Positions 7,643 through 17,463 of a stretch of DNA of 64,000 bases are shown here, piece after piece. Source of the stretch: Pseudorhodoferax soli (lineage in GTDB: Bacteria > Pseudomonadota > Gammaproteobacteria > Burkholderiales > Burkholderiaceae_C); NCBI RefSeq assembly GCF_003337555.1, contig NZ_QPJK01000001.1, forward strand, positions 620,001-684,000, given 5' to 3'. Below the pieces are notes generated by a model. That model was not told where the DNA came from and ran no database searches. It saw nothing but the letters and a program-made list of their open reading frames with translations. How positions within the stretch are numbered: the stretch's first letter is position 1; each line of letters begins with the position of its first letter. The translations under genes were made by a program, and so were the position numbers.

Positions 7643-10468
7643 ATGACCGACACCACCGACTACCGCAGTACCCTGAACCTGCCCGACACGCCGTTCCCCA
7701 TGCGTGGCGACCTGCCCAAACGCGAGCCGGGCTGGGTCAAGGACTGGAACGAGCAAGGCCTGTACAAGCGGCTGCGCGCGGCGCGCGCCGGCAAGCCCAA
7801 GTTCATCCTGCACGACGGCCCGCCCTATGCCAACGGCCAGATCCACATGGGCCACGCGGTCAACAAGATCCTGAAGGACATGATCGTCAAGGCGCGCCAG
7901 CTGGAGGGCTTCGACGCACTCTACGTGCCGGGCTGGGACTGCCATGGCCTGCCGATCGAGAACGCCATCGAGAAGAAATTCGGCCGCAAGCTCAGTCGCG
8001 ACGACATGCAGGCCAAGAGCCGCGCGTTCGCCACCGAGCAGATCGCCCAGCAGATGGCCGACTTCCAGCGCCTGGGCGTGCTGGGTGAATGGGACCATCC
8101 CTACAAGACCATGGACTTCGCCAACGAGGCAGGCGAGTTGCGCGCGTTCAAGCGTGTGATCGAGCGCGGCTTCGTCTACCGGGGCTTGAAGCCCGTGTAC
8201 TGGTGCTTCGACTGCGGCTCGTCGCTCGCCGAGTTCGAGATCGAGTACGCCGACAAGAAGAGCCAGACGCTGGACGTGGCCTTCAAGGCGCACGACCCGG
8301 CTGCGCTGGCTGCCGCCTTCGGCCTGCCCGCGCTGGACAAAGATGCCTTCGTGGTGATCTGGACCACGACGGCCTGGACCATCCCGGCCAACCAGGCGCT
8401 GAACCTGAATCCCGAGCTCGAGTACGCGTTGGTCGACACCGAGCGCGGCCTGCTGGTGCTGGCCGCCTCGCTGGTCGACAAATGCATGGCGCGCTACGGC
8501 CTGCAAGGCCAGGTGCTGGCGACAACCAAAGGCGAAAAGCTCGGTGGCCTCGACTTCGAACACCCGCTGTACGACGTGGACCCGGGATACCGCCGCCTGG
8601 CGCCTGTGTACCTGGCCGACTACGCCACGGCCGACGACGGCACCGGCATCGTGCATTCCGCGCCGGCCTATGGTCTGGAGGACTACAACTCCTGCACCGC
8701 GCACGGCGTGCGCAACGAGGACATCCTGAACCCGGTGCAGGGCAATGGTGCCTATGCCGACGACTTCCCGCTGTTCGGCGGGCAGCACATCTGGAAGGCC
8801 GTGCCCGTCATCCTGGACGCGCTGAAGGCCGCCGGCCGCCTGCTGGCCACCGAGACCATCACGCACAGCTACCCGCACTGCTGGCGCCACAAGACGCCCG
8901 TGATCTACCGCGCCGCCGCGCAGTGGTTCATCCGCATGGACGAGGGCGAAGGCGTGTTCACCAAGGACAAGGCCCCGCAGACGCTGCGCCAGACCGCGCT
9001 GGCCGCCATCGAGCAGACCAGCTTCTACCCCGAGAACGGCAAAGCGCGCCTGCACGACATGATCGCCAACCGGCCCGACTGGTGCATCTCGCGTCAGCGC
9101 AGCTGGGGCGTGCCGATCCCGTTCTTCCTGCACAAGGATTCGGGCGATCTGCACCCGCGCACCATGGAGATCCTGGACCAGGCCGCCGACATCGTCGAGA
9201 AAGGCGGCATCGAGGCCTGGAGCCGCGTGACGACCGAGGAGATCCTGGGCGCCGACGCGGCCCAGTACACCAAGAGCACCGACATCCTGGAGGTCTGGTT
9301 CGACTCAGGCTCGACCTTCTGGCACGTGCTGCGCGGCACGCACGCGCCGGGCTTTCACACCGAAGGCCCCGAGGCCGACCTGTACCTGGAAGGCCACGAC
9401 CAGCACCGCGGCTGGTTCCACAGTTCGCTGCTGCTGGCCAGTGCGCTGGAAGGCCGCGCGCCTTACCGTGGCCTGCTCACGCACGGCTTCACGGTGGACA
9501 GCCAGGGCCGCAAGATGAGCAAGTCGCTCGGCAATGGCATCGACCCGCAAGAGGTCAACAAGAAGCTGGGCGCAGAGATCATCCGCCTGTGGGTGGCCGC
9601 CAGCGACTACTCGGGTGACATCGCCGGCGACGACAAGATCCTCGCGCGCGTGGTCGACGCCTACCGCCGCATCCGCAACACCCTGCGCTTCCTGCTGGCC
9701 AACACCAGCGACTTCGACCCGGCCAAGGACGCCGTGCCGGCTGACCAACTGCTGGAGATCGACCGCTACGCGCTGGCGCGCGCCGCGCAGTTCCAGGCCG
9801 AGATCCTGGCGCACTACAAGGTGTACGAATTCCATCCGGTCGTCGCCAAGCTGCAGGTCTACTGCTCGGAAGACCTGGGTGCGTTCTACCTCGACGTCCT
9901 GAAGGACCGCCTGTACACCACGGCCGCTGGCTCGCTGGCGCGCCGCAGCGCGCAGACGGCTCTGTGGCAGATCACCCAGGCCATGCTGCGCTGGATGGCG
10001 CCATTCCTCTCCTTCACGGCAGAAGAGGCCTGGAAGCTGGTCGGCACGTCGGACTCCATCTTCATGGAGACCTACAGCGCCCTGCCCCCGCCCGACGAGG
10101 CGCTGCTGGCCAAGTGGTCGCGCATCCGCAATGTGCGCGATGCGGTCAACAAGGAGATCGAGGCCGTCCGCACCACGGGTGCCGTCGGTTCCTCCCTGCA
10201 GGCCAACGTGGTGCTGTCGGCCGCGGCGGATGACCACGCCGTGCTGGCCGCGCTGGGCGAAGACCTGCGCTTCGTGCTGATCACTTCCAAGGCCGACTTG
10301 CAGCCGGGCGCCGAGCTCGCCGTGCAGGTCACAGCTTCGGCGGACACCAAGTGCGAGCGCTGCTGGCACTACCGCGCCGACGTGGGCAGCGACCCGGCGC
10401 ATCCCACGCTGTGCGGCCGCTGCACGGACAACCTGTTCGGCGCCGGCGAAACCCGGACCTTCGCCTGA
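7643..10468 (+). CDS. ileS: Isoleucyl-tRNA synthetase
   Basis: Class I synthetase of 941 residues charging tRNA-Ile. The HIGH motif appears as HMGHA in [13 protein letters not shown] (about residues 60-72), and KMSKS near residue 623. The editing domain lies between them, including the [10 protein letters not shown] stretch. A C-terminal zinc site has CERCW (about 903) and CGRC (about 923). Start chosen at [14 protein letters not shown], the conserved beginning of the family; the longer upstream frame is Arg/Pro-rich and non-homologous looking. Stop overlaps the lspA start (TGATG). Confidence 0.97.
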   Translation: MTDTTDYRSTLNLPDTPFPMRGDLPKREPGWVKDWNEQGLYKRLRAARAGKPKFILHDGPPYANGQIHMGHAVNKILKDMIVKARQLEGFDALYVPGWDCHGLPIENAIEKKFGRKLSRDDMQAKSRAFATEQIAQQMADFQRLGVLGEWDHPYKTMDFANEAGELRAFKRVIERGFVYRGLKPVYWCFDCGSSLAEFEIEYADKKSQTLDVAFKAHDPAALAAAFGLPALDKDAFVVIWTTTAWTIPANQALNLNPELEYALVDTERGLLVLAASLVDKCMARYGLQGQVLATTKGEKLGGLDFEHPLYDVDPGYRRLAPVYLADYATADDGTGIVHSAPAYGLEDYNSCTAHGVRNEDILNPVQGNGAYADDFPLFGGQHIWKAVPVILDALKAAGRLLATETITHSYPHCWRHKTPVIYRAAAQWFIRMDEGEGVFTKDKAPQTLRQTALAAIEQTSFYPENGKARLHDMIANRPDWCISRQRSWGVPIPFFLHKDSGDLHPRTMEILDQAADIVEKGGIEAWSRVTTEEILGADAAQYTKSTDILEVWFDSGSTFWHVLRGTHAPGFHTEGPEADLYLEGHDQHRGWFHSSLLLASALEGRAPYRGLLTHGFTVDSQGRKMSKSLGNGIDPQEVNKKLGAEIIRLWVAASDYSGDIAGDDKILARVVDAYRRIRNTLRFLLANTSDFDPAKDAVPADQLLEIDRYALARAAQFQAEILAHYKVYEFHPVVAKLQVYCSEDLGAFYLDVLKDRLYTTAAGSLARRSAQTALWQITQAMLRWMAPFLSFTAEEAWKLVGTSDSIFMETYSALPPPDEALLAKWSRIRNVRDAVNKEIEAVRTTGAVGSSLQANVVLSAAADDHAVLAALGEDLRFVLITSKADLQPGAELAVQVTASADTKCERCWHYRADVGSDPAHPTLCGRCTDNLFGAGETRTFA

Positions 10469-10959
10469 TGGCGTCCGGCAGCGCACGCCCGCGCTGGTGG
10501 CCCTGGCTGCTGCTGGCGGCCGCGATCTTCGTGGCCGACCAGTGGACCAAGCAGTGGATCCTGGACCACTACCAGCACGGCGATGCCACGCCCATCACCA
10601 GCTTCTTCAACATCGTGCGGGCGCACAACCCGGGCGCGGCCTTCTCGTTCCTGGCCGGCGCCTCGGGCTGGCAGCGCTGGTTCTTCACGGCCATCGGCGT
10701 GGGCGCGGCGGTGTTCATCGTCTGGCTGCTGCGCGCGCATGCGGGCCAGCGGCTGTTCTCGTTCGCGCTGACGCTGATCCTGGGCGGCGCCATCGGCAAC
10801 GTGGTCGACCGGCTGCAGCACGGCTACGTGGTCGACTTCCTGGACTTCCACTGGGCCGGCTGGCATTTCCCGGCCTTCAACATCGCGGACAGCGGCATCA
10901 CGGTCGGTGCCGTGCTGTTGATCCTGGACGAGCTGCGGCGCATGCGGCGCGGCCGCTGA
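10468..10959 (+). CDS. lspA: Lipoprotein signal peptidase (signal peptidase II)
   Basis: Inner-membrane aspartyl protease that removes signal peptides from prolipoproteins. Four hydrophobic segments are visible in 163 residues, and the two catalytic-Asp regions read NVVDRLQ and FNIADSGI. The ATG overlaps the ileS stop by one base (TGATG), implying translational coupling in ribF-ileS-lspA. A strong inverted repeat just past the stop probably marks the operon end. Confidence 0.95.
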   Translation: MASGSARPRWWPWLLLAAAIFVADQWTKQWILDHYQHGDATPITSFFNIVRAHNPGAAFSFLAGASGWQRWFFTAIGVGAAVFIVWLLRAHAGQRLFSFALTLILGGAIGNVVDRLQHGYVVDFLDFHWAGWHFPAFNIADSGITVGAVLLILDELRRMRRGR

Positions 10960-10966
10960 AGCACCG

Positions 10967-10988
10967 GCTGTGGCCACCAGGCCACAGC
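10967..10988. terminator. Perfect 9-bp inverted repeat after lspA
   Basis: GCTGTGGCC-ACCA-GGCCACAGC is a perfect stem with a 4-nt loop, 8 bases after the lspA stop and 30 bases before the next start codon. No T-run follows, so it could be a weak terminator, an RNA 3' end stabiliser or an operator for the downstream transporter. Confidence 0.5.
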
Positions 10989-11018
10989 GCCGTGCAGCGT
11001 ATAGTCGTCTGCACATTC

Positions 11019-12683
11019 ATGAAGCATCTGCTGAATCTGTTGGCGGCCATCGCGCTGCTCGTCTGGGGTACGCACATGGTGCGCACCGGCATCCTGCGCG
11101 TGTTCGGCGCCAACCTGCGCAGCGCGCTGTCGATGAGCCTGTCCAGCCGCTTCTCGGCCTTCGCTTCAGGCCTGGGTGTCACGGCCCTCGTGCAGTCGAG
11201 CACGGCCACTGCCCTCATCGTCTCCTCCTTCGTCGGCCAGGGCCTGGTGGCATTGCCCGCCGCACTGGCGGTGATGCTGGGCGCCGACGTGGGCACCAGC
11301 CTCATGGCCGTGGTGTTCTCGTTCGACCTGTCCTGGCTCTCGCCACTCCTGATCTTCGTCGGCGTGGTGCTGTTCATCGCACGCCAGTCCACCAACGTGG
11401 GCCGCTTCGGCCGCGTGCTGATCGGCCTGGGCCTCATGCTGCTGGCGCTGCGCCTGGTCACGGCCTCCACGGCCGTGCTGACGCAGGCACCCGCGATCAA
11501 GTCCTTGCTGGGTTCCTTGTCCAGCGATCTCATGCTGGAAATCACGGTCGGCGCGCTGCTGGCCGTGATCTCGTATTCCAGCCTTGCCATCGTGCTGCTG
11601 ACGGCCACGCTCGCCGCCTCTGGCGTGGTGCCGGCCGAGGTGGCGCTGGGCCTGGTGCTGGGCGCCAACCTGGGCAGCGGCGCACTGGCCGTGCTGACCA
11701 CGCTGCGCTCGACCGTCGAGGCGCGCCAGGTACCGCTCGGCAACCTGGTGTTCAAGCTGCTCGGCGTGGTGCTGGCCGCCCCCTGCGTCGGGCTGTGGCT
11801 GCCGGCGGTGCGCCCCTACATCGCCGACACGGCCACGCAGGTGGTGCTGTTCCACCTGGCCTTCAATGTCGCCGTGGCCATCGTCTTCATCGGGCTCACG
11901 CAGTGGATCGGGCGCGGCGTGGAGCGCTGGCTGCCGCGCCAGCCGCGCGGCCAGGGCGGGCCGCTGGAGCGCCCCCGGCACCTGGACCCCTCGGCCCTGG
12001 CAACGCCCTCGCTGGCGATCTCCTGCGCGGCGCGCGAGGCGCTGCACCAGGCCGACGTGGTGGAGACCATGCTGCGCGGCGTGCTCGACGTGATCGTGCG
12101 CAACGACCTGCGCCTGGCCGAAGACCTGCGCAAGCTCGACGACACGGTGGACCAGCTGTACTCCTCGATCAAGTACTACCTGACCGAGATCTCGCGCGAG
12201 GCGCTGGGTGAAGAGGAGAGCCGGCGCTGGACGGACATCATCAGCTTCACGATCAACATGGAGCACATCGGCGACACCATCGAGCGCGTGCTGATCGACA
12301 TCGAGGACAAGAAGATCCGCCCGGGCCGCAGCTTCTCCGAGGCCGGCATGGCAGAGATCCGCGAACTGCACGAGCGGCTGCTGTCCAACCTGCGGCTGGG
12401 CATGAGCGTGTTCCTGAACGGCACGGTGCACGATGCGCGCAAGCTGCTCGAAGAGAAGGCGCGCTTTCGCGACCTCGAACGCGCCTACTCGCGCACCCAC
12501 CTGGCCCGGCTGACCGACAAGACCGTGTCCAGCATCGAGACCAGTTCGCTGCACATCGACCTGCTGTCCGAGCTCAAGCGCATCAACTCGCACATCTGCT
12601 CGATCGCCTACCCCATCCTGGATTCGGCCGGGGCGCTGGCGCCCAGCCGCATCCGCGAATCCAAGTTCGACGAACTGGGCTGA
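11019..12683 (+). CDS. Na/Pi cotransporter-family protein with PhoU-like tail
   Basis: Membrane protein of 554 residues in the NptA/YjbB family. The N-terminal part has two repeated Na/Pi-cotransporter units with the conserved QSSTA (in LVQSSTATALIVSSF) and a second, degenerate copy around YSSLAIVLL. After about residue 320 a soluble helical PhoU-like domain follows (residues about 340-540). Likely role is sodium-linked phosphate movement or phosphate homeostasis. No clear ribosome site is seen before this ATG, but the N-terminus matches the hydrophobic beginning of the family. Its stop codon directly abuts the stop of the convergent diguanylate cyclase gene. Confidence 0.85.
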   Translation: MKHLLNLLAAIALLVWGTHMVRTGILRVFGANLRSALSMSLSSRFSAFASGLGVTALVQSSTATALIVSSFVGQGLVALPAALAVMLGADVGTSLMAVVFSFDLSWLSPLLIFVGVVLFIARQSTNVGRFGRVLIGLGLMLLALRLVTASTAVLTQAPAIKSLLGSLSSDLMLEITVGALLAVISYSSLAIVLLTATLAASGVVPAEVALGLVLGANLGSGALAVLTTLRSTVEARQVPLGNLVFKLLGVVLAAPCVGLWLPAVRPYIADTATQVVLFHLAFNVAVAIVFIGLTQWIGRGVERWLPRQPRGQGGPLERPRHLDPSALATPSLAISCAAREALHQADVVETMLRGVLDVIVRNDLRLAEDLRKLDDTVDQLYSSIKYYLTEISREALGEEESRRWTDIISFTINMEHIGDTIERVLIDIEDKKIRPGRSFSEAGMAEIRELHERLLSNLRLGMSVFLNGTVHDARKLLEEKARFRDLERAYSRTHLARLTDKTVSSIETSSLHIDLLSELKRINSHICSIAYPILDSAGALAPSRIRESKFDELG

Positions 12684-13592
12684 TCAGCCTTCGGCAACGA
12701 CCCGGTTGCGGCCGGTGCGCTTGGCGACGTAGAGGCGGCGGTCGGCCTGCAGCAGCAGCGCGGCGCCCGACAGATCCTCGGAGCGCGCCGCGTGCGCGAT
12801 GCCCATGCTGACCGTCACGCAGGGCGCGGCATCCGACCAGGCATGGGGCAGCCCCAGCTGCTCGACGGCCTCGCGCAGGCGCTCGGCGCGCCCCGCCGCG
12901 CCGTCGAGGTCCGTATCGGGCATCAGCAGCACGAACTCCTCGCCACCGTAGCGCGCTGCCAGGTCCGCAGGGCGGCGCAGGCCGGCCTGCAGCACGCGGG
13001 CGATGGACTGCAGCGCCCGGTCGCCCTTGGCATGCCCATAGTGGTCGTTGTACTGCTTGAAGCAATCGACATCGAGCAGGACCAGCGCCAGCCCCACGCC
13101 GCCGCGGCTGGCCCGCGCCGTCTCCTGCGCCAGCATGCCGTCGAAATGGCGGCGGTTCGGAATCTCGGTCAGGCCGTCGATGCGGGCCAGTTGCTCCAGC
13201 AGGCGGCGCTGGCGGGCCAGCTGCAGATGCAAGGCCACGCGGGCGCGCACGACCGCGGCGTGGAACGGCTTGACGACGTAGTCGGATGCGCCGGCGCGCA
13301 GGCCGCGCTCCTCCTCGGCCGCTGAATCCAGGCCGGTGATGAAGATCACGCCGATCACCGCGGTGCGCCCATCGGCCTTGAGCAGGCGCAGCACCTCATG
13401 GCCGTCCAGCCCCGGCATCACCACATCGAGCAGGATGAGGTCGGGTTGGTGCTGGCGCGCCAGCTCCAGCCCCTGTTCGCCGTTGCGCGCAGAGATGACG
13501 GCGTAGTCCGATCGCAGCAGGTCGGTCAGCATCTGGCGGTTCAGCGCCGAGTCGTCCACGACCAGGACGGTCTGCCGCACGTTCGAATCCAT
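12684..13592 (-). CDS. Response regulator with diguanylate cyclase (GGEEF) output
   Basis: PleD-like two-domain protein of 302 residues. The receiver domain (about 8-125) has acidic D13-D14, phosphoacceptor D56, T86 and K108. The GGDEF domain (about 137-300) carries GGEEF at 216-220, an active-form signature, and RPAD at 207-210, exactly five residues upstream, matching the RxxD inhibitory site that binds cyclic-di-GMP. It should therefore be an active, feedback-inhibited c-di-GMP synthase. The ATG at 13592 has AGGGGG six bases upstream; a 55-codon upstream extension looks non-coding. No partner histidine kinase adjoins it. Confidence 0.92.
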   Translation of the reverse strand: MDSNVRQTVLVVDDSALNRQMLTDLLRSDYAVISARNGEQGLELARQHQPDLILLDVVMPGLDGHEVLRLLKADGRTAVIGVIFITGLDSAAEEERGLRAGASDYVVKPFHAAVVRARVALHLQLARQRRLLEQLARIDGLTEIPNRRHFDGMLAQETARASRGGVGLALVLLDVDCFKQYNDHYGHAKGDRALQSIARVLQAGLRRPADLAARYGGEEFVLLMPDTDLDGAAGRAERLREAVEQLGLPHAWSDAAPCVTVSMGIAHAARSEDLSGAALLLQADRRLYVAKRTGRNRVVAEG

Positions 13593-13779
13593 GTGGTGCC
13601 CCCTTGTGCAGACTCCCCATGCCCATCGCATCCAGCCCGGGGAGCCGGTACTGCACCCACATCGTATCCGCTGCGCCAGCTGCCCACCGGCATCCCAGCC
13701 AATAGAAATGCATACAGCAGTCACGGCGCCATCGAGAGACGCAACGCGGCGCCGCAACCGGATGTGGACAGCAGCCGGT

Positions 13780-14583
13780 CTATTCGCGCAGTGCTTGGAG
13801 CAGGATCAGCGCGGCCTCGTCGGTGAACAGGCCCTGCTGCAACCGGGCCACCACCTCCTCAGGCGGCACGCATTCGAAGCGCGCCACCTCGCCATCCTGG
13901 TTGCTGGGCACAACGCCGTCGGGCAGCACGCAACGGCTCCATGCGATGTCCTCGACCAGGTAGCCATGGCGCGTGCCGTCACCAGCGGGCCGGCGCTGGT
14001 GCACCCAGCCCGCCTGGTAGAGGTCCTGCAAGGCCTCCAGGTGCAAGCCGGCCTCTTCCCAGGTCTCCCGTTCCAGCGCGGTGTCCAGCGTGTCGCCCGC
14101 GGCGACCATGCCGCCCATCAGCGTGTCCCACATGCCGGGATCGTTGGCCTTATCGAACGCACGCTGCTGCAGCCAGACATGGCCGCGTTCGTCGAAGCCG
14201 ACCAGGTGCACGGCGCGGGTCGCGATGCCAAGCACGCGCACCACGGCACGTTCCACGCTGGCCAGCGGCACGCCGTGCACATCGCAGACGGCCAGTTGCT
14301 CGTCACGCCAGGCATGGGCCAGGCCGGCGGCGCGCAATGCCCGTGCCAGCCGCTCCAGGCTGTCGCCCAGCGCGCCGCGCACGCAGTAGGCGACGCCCTC
14401 GCGGCACAGCAGCGCCGTGCCGTCGGCCGCCGCCAGGCAGCCCAGCGCCAGCGGAAGCGCCGGCTCGATGCTGCCGATCTCGCGCTCCTGCCACAGCAGC
14501 GGCACGCGCGGGGCCTGTGGCGCCTGGTGCGCGCGCGACTGCAACGCCGCGCACCAGGCCGGGTCCAGCGCCAGCGCGTTCAC
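13780..14583 (-). CDS. DUF4743-type Nudix hydrolase (GTG start)
   Basis: 267 residues. A roughly 110-residue N-terminal domain of the DUF4743 type precedes a Nudix domain. The Nudix box reads GGMVAAGDTLDTALERETWEEAGL in two overlapping parts, GGMVAAGDTLDTALE and RETWEEAGL. The metal-binding REUXEEXGU core is intact, while the first conserved Glu is replaced by Asp. Relatives are annotated as thiamine-pyrophosphokinase-linked Nudix proteins, but the substrate is unproven. The start is GTG and overlaps the qor stop as GTGA, so translation is probably coupled. Confidence 0.87.
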   Translation of the reverse strand: MNALALDPAWCAALQSRAHQAPQAPRVPLLWQEREIGSIEPALPLALGCLAAADGTALLCREGVAYCVRGALGDSLERLARALRAAGLAHAWRDEQLAVCDVHGVPLASVERAVVRVLGIATRAVHLVGFDERGHVWLQQRAFDKANDPGMWDTLMGGMVAAGDTLDTALERETWEEAGLHLEALQDLYQAGWVHQRRPAGDGTRHGYLVEDIAWSRCVLPDGVVPSNQDGEVARFECVPPEEVVARLQQGLFTDEAALILLQALRE

Positions 14584-15572
14584 AAGGTCAGGATGGTGCA
14601 GCCGGTGGTCTTGCGTGCCTCCAGGTCGCGGTGCGCCTGCTGCACCTGCTCCAGGGGGTAGCGCTGGTCGATGCGGATCTTCACGTCGCCGCGCAGCACC
14701 ACGTCGAACAGGTCATCGGCCATGGCCTGGTTGCTCTCGCGCGTGGCGATGTGCGTGAACAGCGTGGCCCGCGTCAGATACAGCGAGCCCTTGGTGCCCA
14801 GCAAGCCTGGCGGGAACGGCGGCACCGGACCGGACGCATTGCCGAAGCTGGCCATGAGGCCGAAGGGCTGCAGGCAGTCCAGGGACTTGTCGAAGGTGTC
14901 CTTGCCGATGGAGTCGTACACCACCTTGACACCCTTGCCACCCGTGATCTCCTTGACGCGGGCCAGGAAGTCCTCGCGCTTGTAATCGATGGCATGGGCC
15001 GCGCCATGGGCCAGGGCCAGCTGGCACTTCTCGGGCGAGCCGGCCGTGCCGATCAGCTCCAGGCCCATGGCACGTGCCCATTGGCAGGCGATCAGGCCCA
15101 CGCCGCCGGCCGCGGCATGGAACAGCACATGGTCGCCGCGCTGCAGGCCGCCCTGGGGCAGCGTCTTCTTGAGCAGGTACTGGGCCGTGAGGCCCTTGAG
15201 CATCATGGCCGCGCCGGTCTCGAAGTCGATGCCGTCGGGCAGCTTGCACACGTTCTTCGCCGGCATCACGCGCAGCTCGCTGTAGCTGCCGGGAGGCTGG
15301 CTCGCGTAGGCAGCCCGGTCACCCGCCGCGAGGTGCGTGACGCCGGCACCGACGGCCTCGACGATGCCCGAGGCCTCCATGCCCAGTTGCAGCGGCATGG
15401 GCAGCTGGTACAGGCCGCTGCGCTGGTAGACGTCGATGAAGTTCAGGCCGATGGCCTTGTGGCGGATGCGGATCTCGCCCGGGCCGGGCTCGCCCACTTC
15501 CACCTGCACCAGTTGCATTTCCTCGGCGCCGCCGTGGCGGTCGATGCGGATGGCCTTGCTTGTCGTCGTCAT
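14580..15572 (-). CDS. qor: Zinc-independent quinone oxidoreductase (MDR superfamily)
   Basis: NADPH-dependent quinone reductase of 330 residues. It has the GroES-like N-terminal half and a nucleotide-binding half with HAAAGGVGLIACQWA. The catalytic-zinc cysteines of alcohol dehydrogenases are absent, as in QOR enzymes. AGAGGAAG precedes the ATG. It overlaps the Nudix gene by four bases and diverges from an EamA transporter across 71 bp. Reduction of small quinones or enones is the likely activity. Confidence 0.9.
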   Translation of the reverse strand: MTTTSKAIRIDRHGGAEEMQLVQVEVGEPGPGEIRIRHKAIGLNFIDVYQRSGLYQLPMPLQLGMEASGIVEAVGAGVTHLAAGDRAAYASQPPGSYSELRVMPAKNVCKLPDGIDFETGAAMMLKGLTAQYLLKKTLPQGGLQRGDHVLFHAAAGGVGLIACQWARAMGLELIGTAGSPEKCQLALAHGAAHAIDYKREDFLARVKEITGGKGVKVVYDSIGKDTFDKSLDCLQPFGLMASFGNASGPVPPFPPGLLGTKGSLYLTRATLFTHIATRESNQAMADDLFDVVLRGDVKIRIDQRYPLEQVQQAHRDLEARKTTGCTILTL

Positions 15573-15643
15573 GTCTTCCTCTCGTGCGCTGCAATCGAAG
15601 CGGCGGATGCTAGCAGCGATGGCGCGTTGTTACAGTCGCTTCA

Positions 15644-16561
15644 ATGCCTTCGCAACGCCTGACGCCTTCCACGGTCGCCCTGCTCACACTGCCCCCCTTG
15701 ATGTGGGCCAGCAACGCCATCGTCGGCCGGCTGGTGGCCGGCATGATTCCGCCTGTCCTGTTGAACTTCCTGCGCTGGGTGCTGGTGTTCGCACTGCTGC
15801 TGCCGCTGGCCGCAGCCGTGCTGCGCCGCGGCTCCGGCCTGTGGGAGCACCGCCGTGGCTTGCTGCTGCTCGGCCTGCTCAGCGTGGGCTGCTACAACGC
15901 GCTGCAGTATCTGGCGCTGCAAACCTCCACGCCCATCAACGTGACGCTGGTGGGCTCCAGCCTGCCGGTCTGGATGCTGGCCATCGGCCTGCTGTTCGGT
16001 GCCCCGGTCTCGCGCCTGCAGTTGCTGGGCGCGGCGTTGTCGGTCGCCGGCGTGCTGGTGGTGCTGGCCCGTGGCGAAGCGCAGCAGCTGCTGCAGCTGC
16101 GCCTGGTGCCGGGCGACCTGTACATGCTGGCCGCCACGCTGGCCTGGGCCGCCTACAGCTGGCTGCTGACACGGCCCGGCTACCCCGCCTCGCTGCGTGC
16201 GCACTGGGCCGGCTTCCTGATGGCGCAGGTGGTGTTCGGCCTGCCCTGGGCCGGAGCCTTCGCGCTGGGCGAGGCGCTGTGGATGGCGCCCGTGGCCACG
16301 GCCTGGGGCTGGCCGCTGGCCGGCGCGCTGCTGTACATCGCGCTCGGCCCCTCGCTGACGGCCTATCTGTGCTGGGGCGCAGGCGTGCGGCGCGTGGGCC
16401 CCAGCACGGCGGGCTTCTTCGCCAACCTCACGCCGCTGTTCGCGGTGCTGCTGTCCGGCCTGGTGCTGCACGAGCCGCCACGGCCTTACCACGCATTCGC
16501 GTTCGCGCTGATCGTGGGCGGCATCGTGGTGTCCTCCCGCCGGAGCGCGGCAGGCACCTAG
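15644..16561 (+). CDS. EamA/DMT-family transporter
   Basis: Inner-membrane protein of 305 residues with about ten hydrophobic helices arranged as two EamA repeats (the second beginning near VPGDLYMLAATLAWAAYS). Conserved helix-end motifs such as PLMWASNAIVGR and LTPLFAVLLS fit drug/metabolite exporters. Substrate unknown. Its stop lies 13 bp from the convergent SDR gene. Confidence 0.88.
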   Translation: MPSQRLTPSTVALLTLPPLMWASNAIVGRLVAGMIPPVLLNFLRWVLVFALLLPLAAAVLRRGSGLWEHRRGLLLLGLLSVGCYNALQYLALQTSTPINVTLVGSSLPVWMLAIGLLFGAPVSRLQLLGAALSVAGVLVVLARGEAQQLLQLRLVPGDLYMLAATLAWAAYSWLLTRPGYPASLRAHWAGFLMAQVVFGLPWAGAFALGEALWMAPVATAWGWPLAGALLYIALGPSLTAYLCWGAGVRRVGPSTAGFFANLTPLFAVLLSGLVLHEPPRPYHAFAFALIVGGIVVSSRRSAAGT

Positions 16562-16574
16562 GCCCGCCTGCGGC

Positions 16575-17372
16575 TCAGTGCGTGCCGGGGTAGGCGCCGC
16601 CGTCAGGCAGGATGTTCTGGCCCGTGATGTAGCTGGCGTGCTGGCTGCACAGGAAGGCGCAGATCGCGCCGAACTCGGCCGGCGTGCCCAGGCGCCGCGC
16701 CGGGATGTTGTTCTTGCGCGCAGCGACGATGTCCTCGACCGGCTTGCCGGTCTTGGCGGCCTGGCCGGCCACGGTGGCGCGGATGCGGTCGGTGTCGAAC
16801 ACACCGGGCAACAGGTTGTTGATGGTCACGTTGGCCGAGGCCAGCTTGGTGGTGCGCGCCACGCCCGCGACGAAGCCGGTCAGGCCGCTGCGCGCGCCAT
16901 TGGACAGGCCCAGCACGTCGATCGGCGCCTTCACCGAACTCGAGGTGATGTTGACAATGCGGCCGAAGCCGCGCGCGGCCATGCCGTCGACCGCACCTTT
17001 GATCAGTTCGATCGGCGTCAGCATGTTGGCGTCCAGCGCCTTGACCCAGTCCTCGCGGTTCCAGTCGCGGAAGTCGCCGGGCGGCGGGCCGCCGGCATTC
17101 GTCACGATGATGTCGAACTCGGGCCGCACGGCGAACACGGCGGCGCGGCCGGCGGGCGTTGTGATGTCCGCGGCCACGTGGCGCACCTCGGCTGCGGCCG
17201 GACGCTGCGGATCGTCCAGCAGCGTGCGCTCGGCTGCCTGCAGCGCCTCGGCACCGCGCGCCACGATCAACACGTTCACGCCTTCGCGCACCAGCGCCTG
17301 CGCGCAGCCGAAGCCCAGACCCTTGCTCGCGCCACACACCAGCGCCCATTTGCCTGCAATACCCAAGTCCAT
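16575..17372 (-). CDS. SDR-family protein lacking the catalytic Tyr-Lys pair
   Basis: 265-residue short-chain dehydrogenase-like protein. The cofactor loop reads CGASKGLGFG and NAGG is present. Where classical SDRs have S...YxxxK, this protein has ITSSSV followed by LSNGARSGL, so the catalytic Tyr and Lys are missing. A subgroup of FabG-like SDRs is known to depart from the catalytic tetrad in this way, so this is probably ancestral to the subgroup rather than decay. Function may be non-enzymatic or use other residues. Ends 13 bp from the EamA gene and is separated from tctA by a terminator. Confidence 0.85.
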   Translation of the reverse strand: MDLGIAGKWALVCGASKGLGFGCAQALVREGVNVLIVARGAEALQAAERTLLDDPQRPAAAEVRHVAADITTPAGRAAVFAVRPEFDIIVTNAGGPPPGDFRDWNREDWVKALDANMLTPIELIKGAVDGMAARGFGRIVNITSSSVKAPIDVLGLSNGARSGLTGFVAGVARTTKLASANVTINNLLPGVFDTDRIRATVAGQAAKTGKPVEDIVAARKNNIPARRLGTPAEFGAICAFLCSQHASYITGQNILPDGGAYPGTH

Positions 17373-17412
17373 CGAGTTCTCCGTTTGTTGCCCTGAATCG
17401 GGCGCCGATCAT

Positions 17413-17440
17413 AAAAAAAACGGCGCCCAAAGGCGCCGTT
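17413..17440 (-). terminator. Rho-independent terminator of tctBA
   Basis: AACGGCGCC-CAAA-GGCGCCGTT (17419-17440) with eight consecutive T on the minus strand. It lies just past the tctA stop and separates tctBA from the SDR gene. Confidence 0.92.
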
Positions 17441-17463
17441 CCGGTGAAAAGCCGCGCGAAGCG

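Noticed and set aside
5762-9154. 1130-codon minus-strand open frame running antisense through ribF and ileS
   Set aside because: Only the last 185 codons (HNH protein) show real protein character; the rest is antisense to two conserved genes and open because of high GC codon bias.
11000-11005. TATAGT as -10 for the Na/Pi-type gene, implying a near-leaderless mRNA
   Set aside because: No -35 at suitable distance; kept only as a remark.
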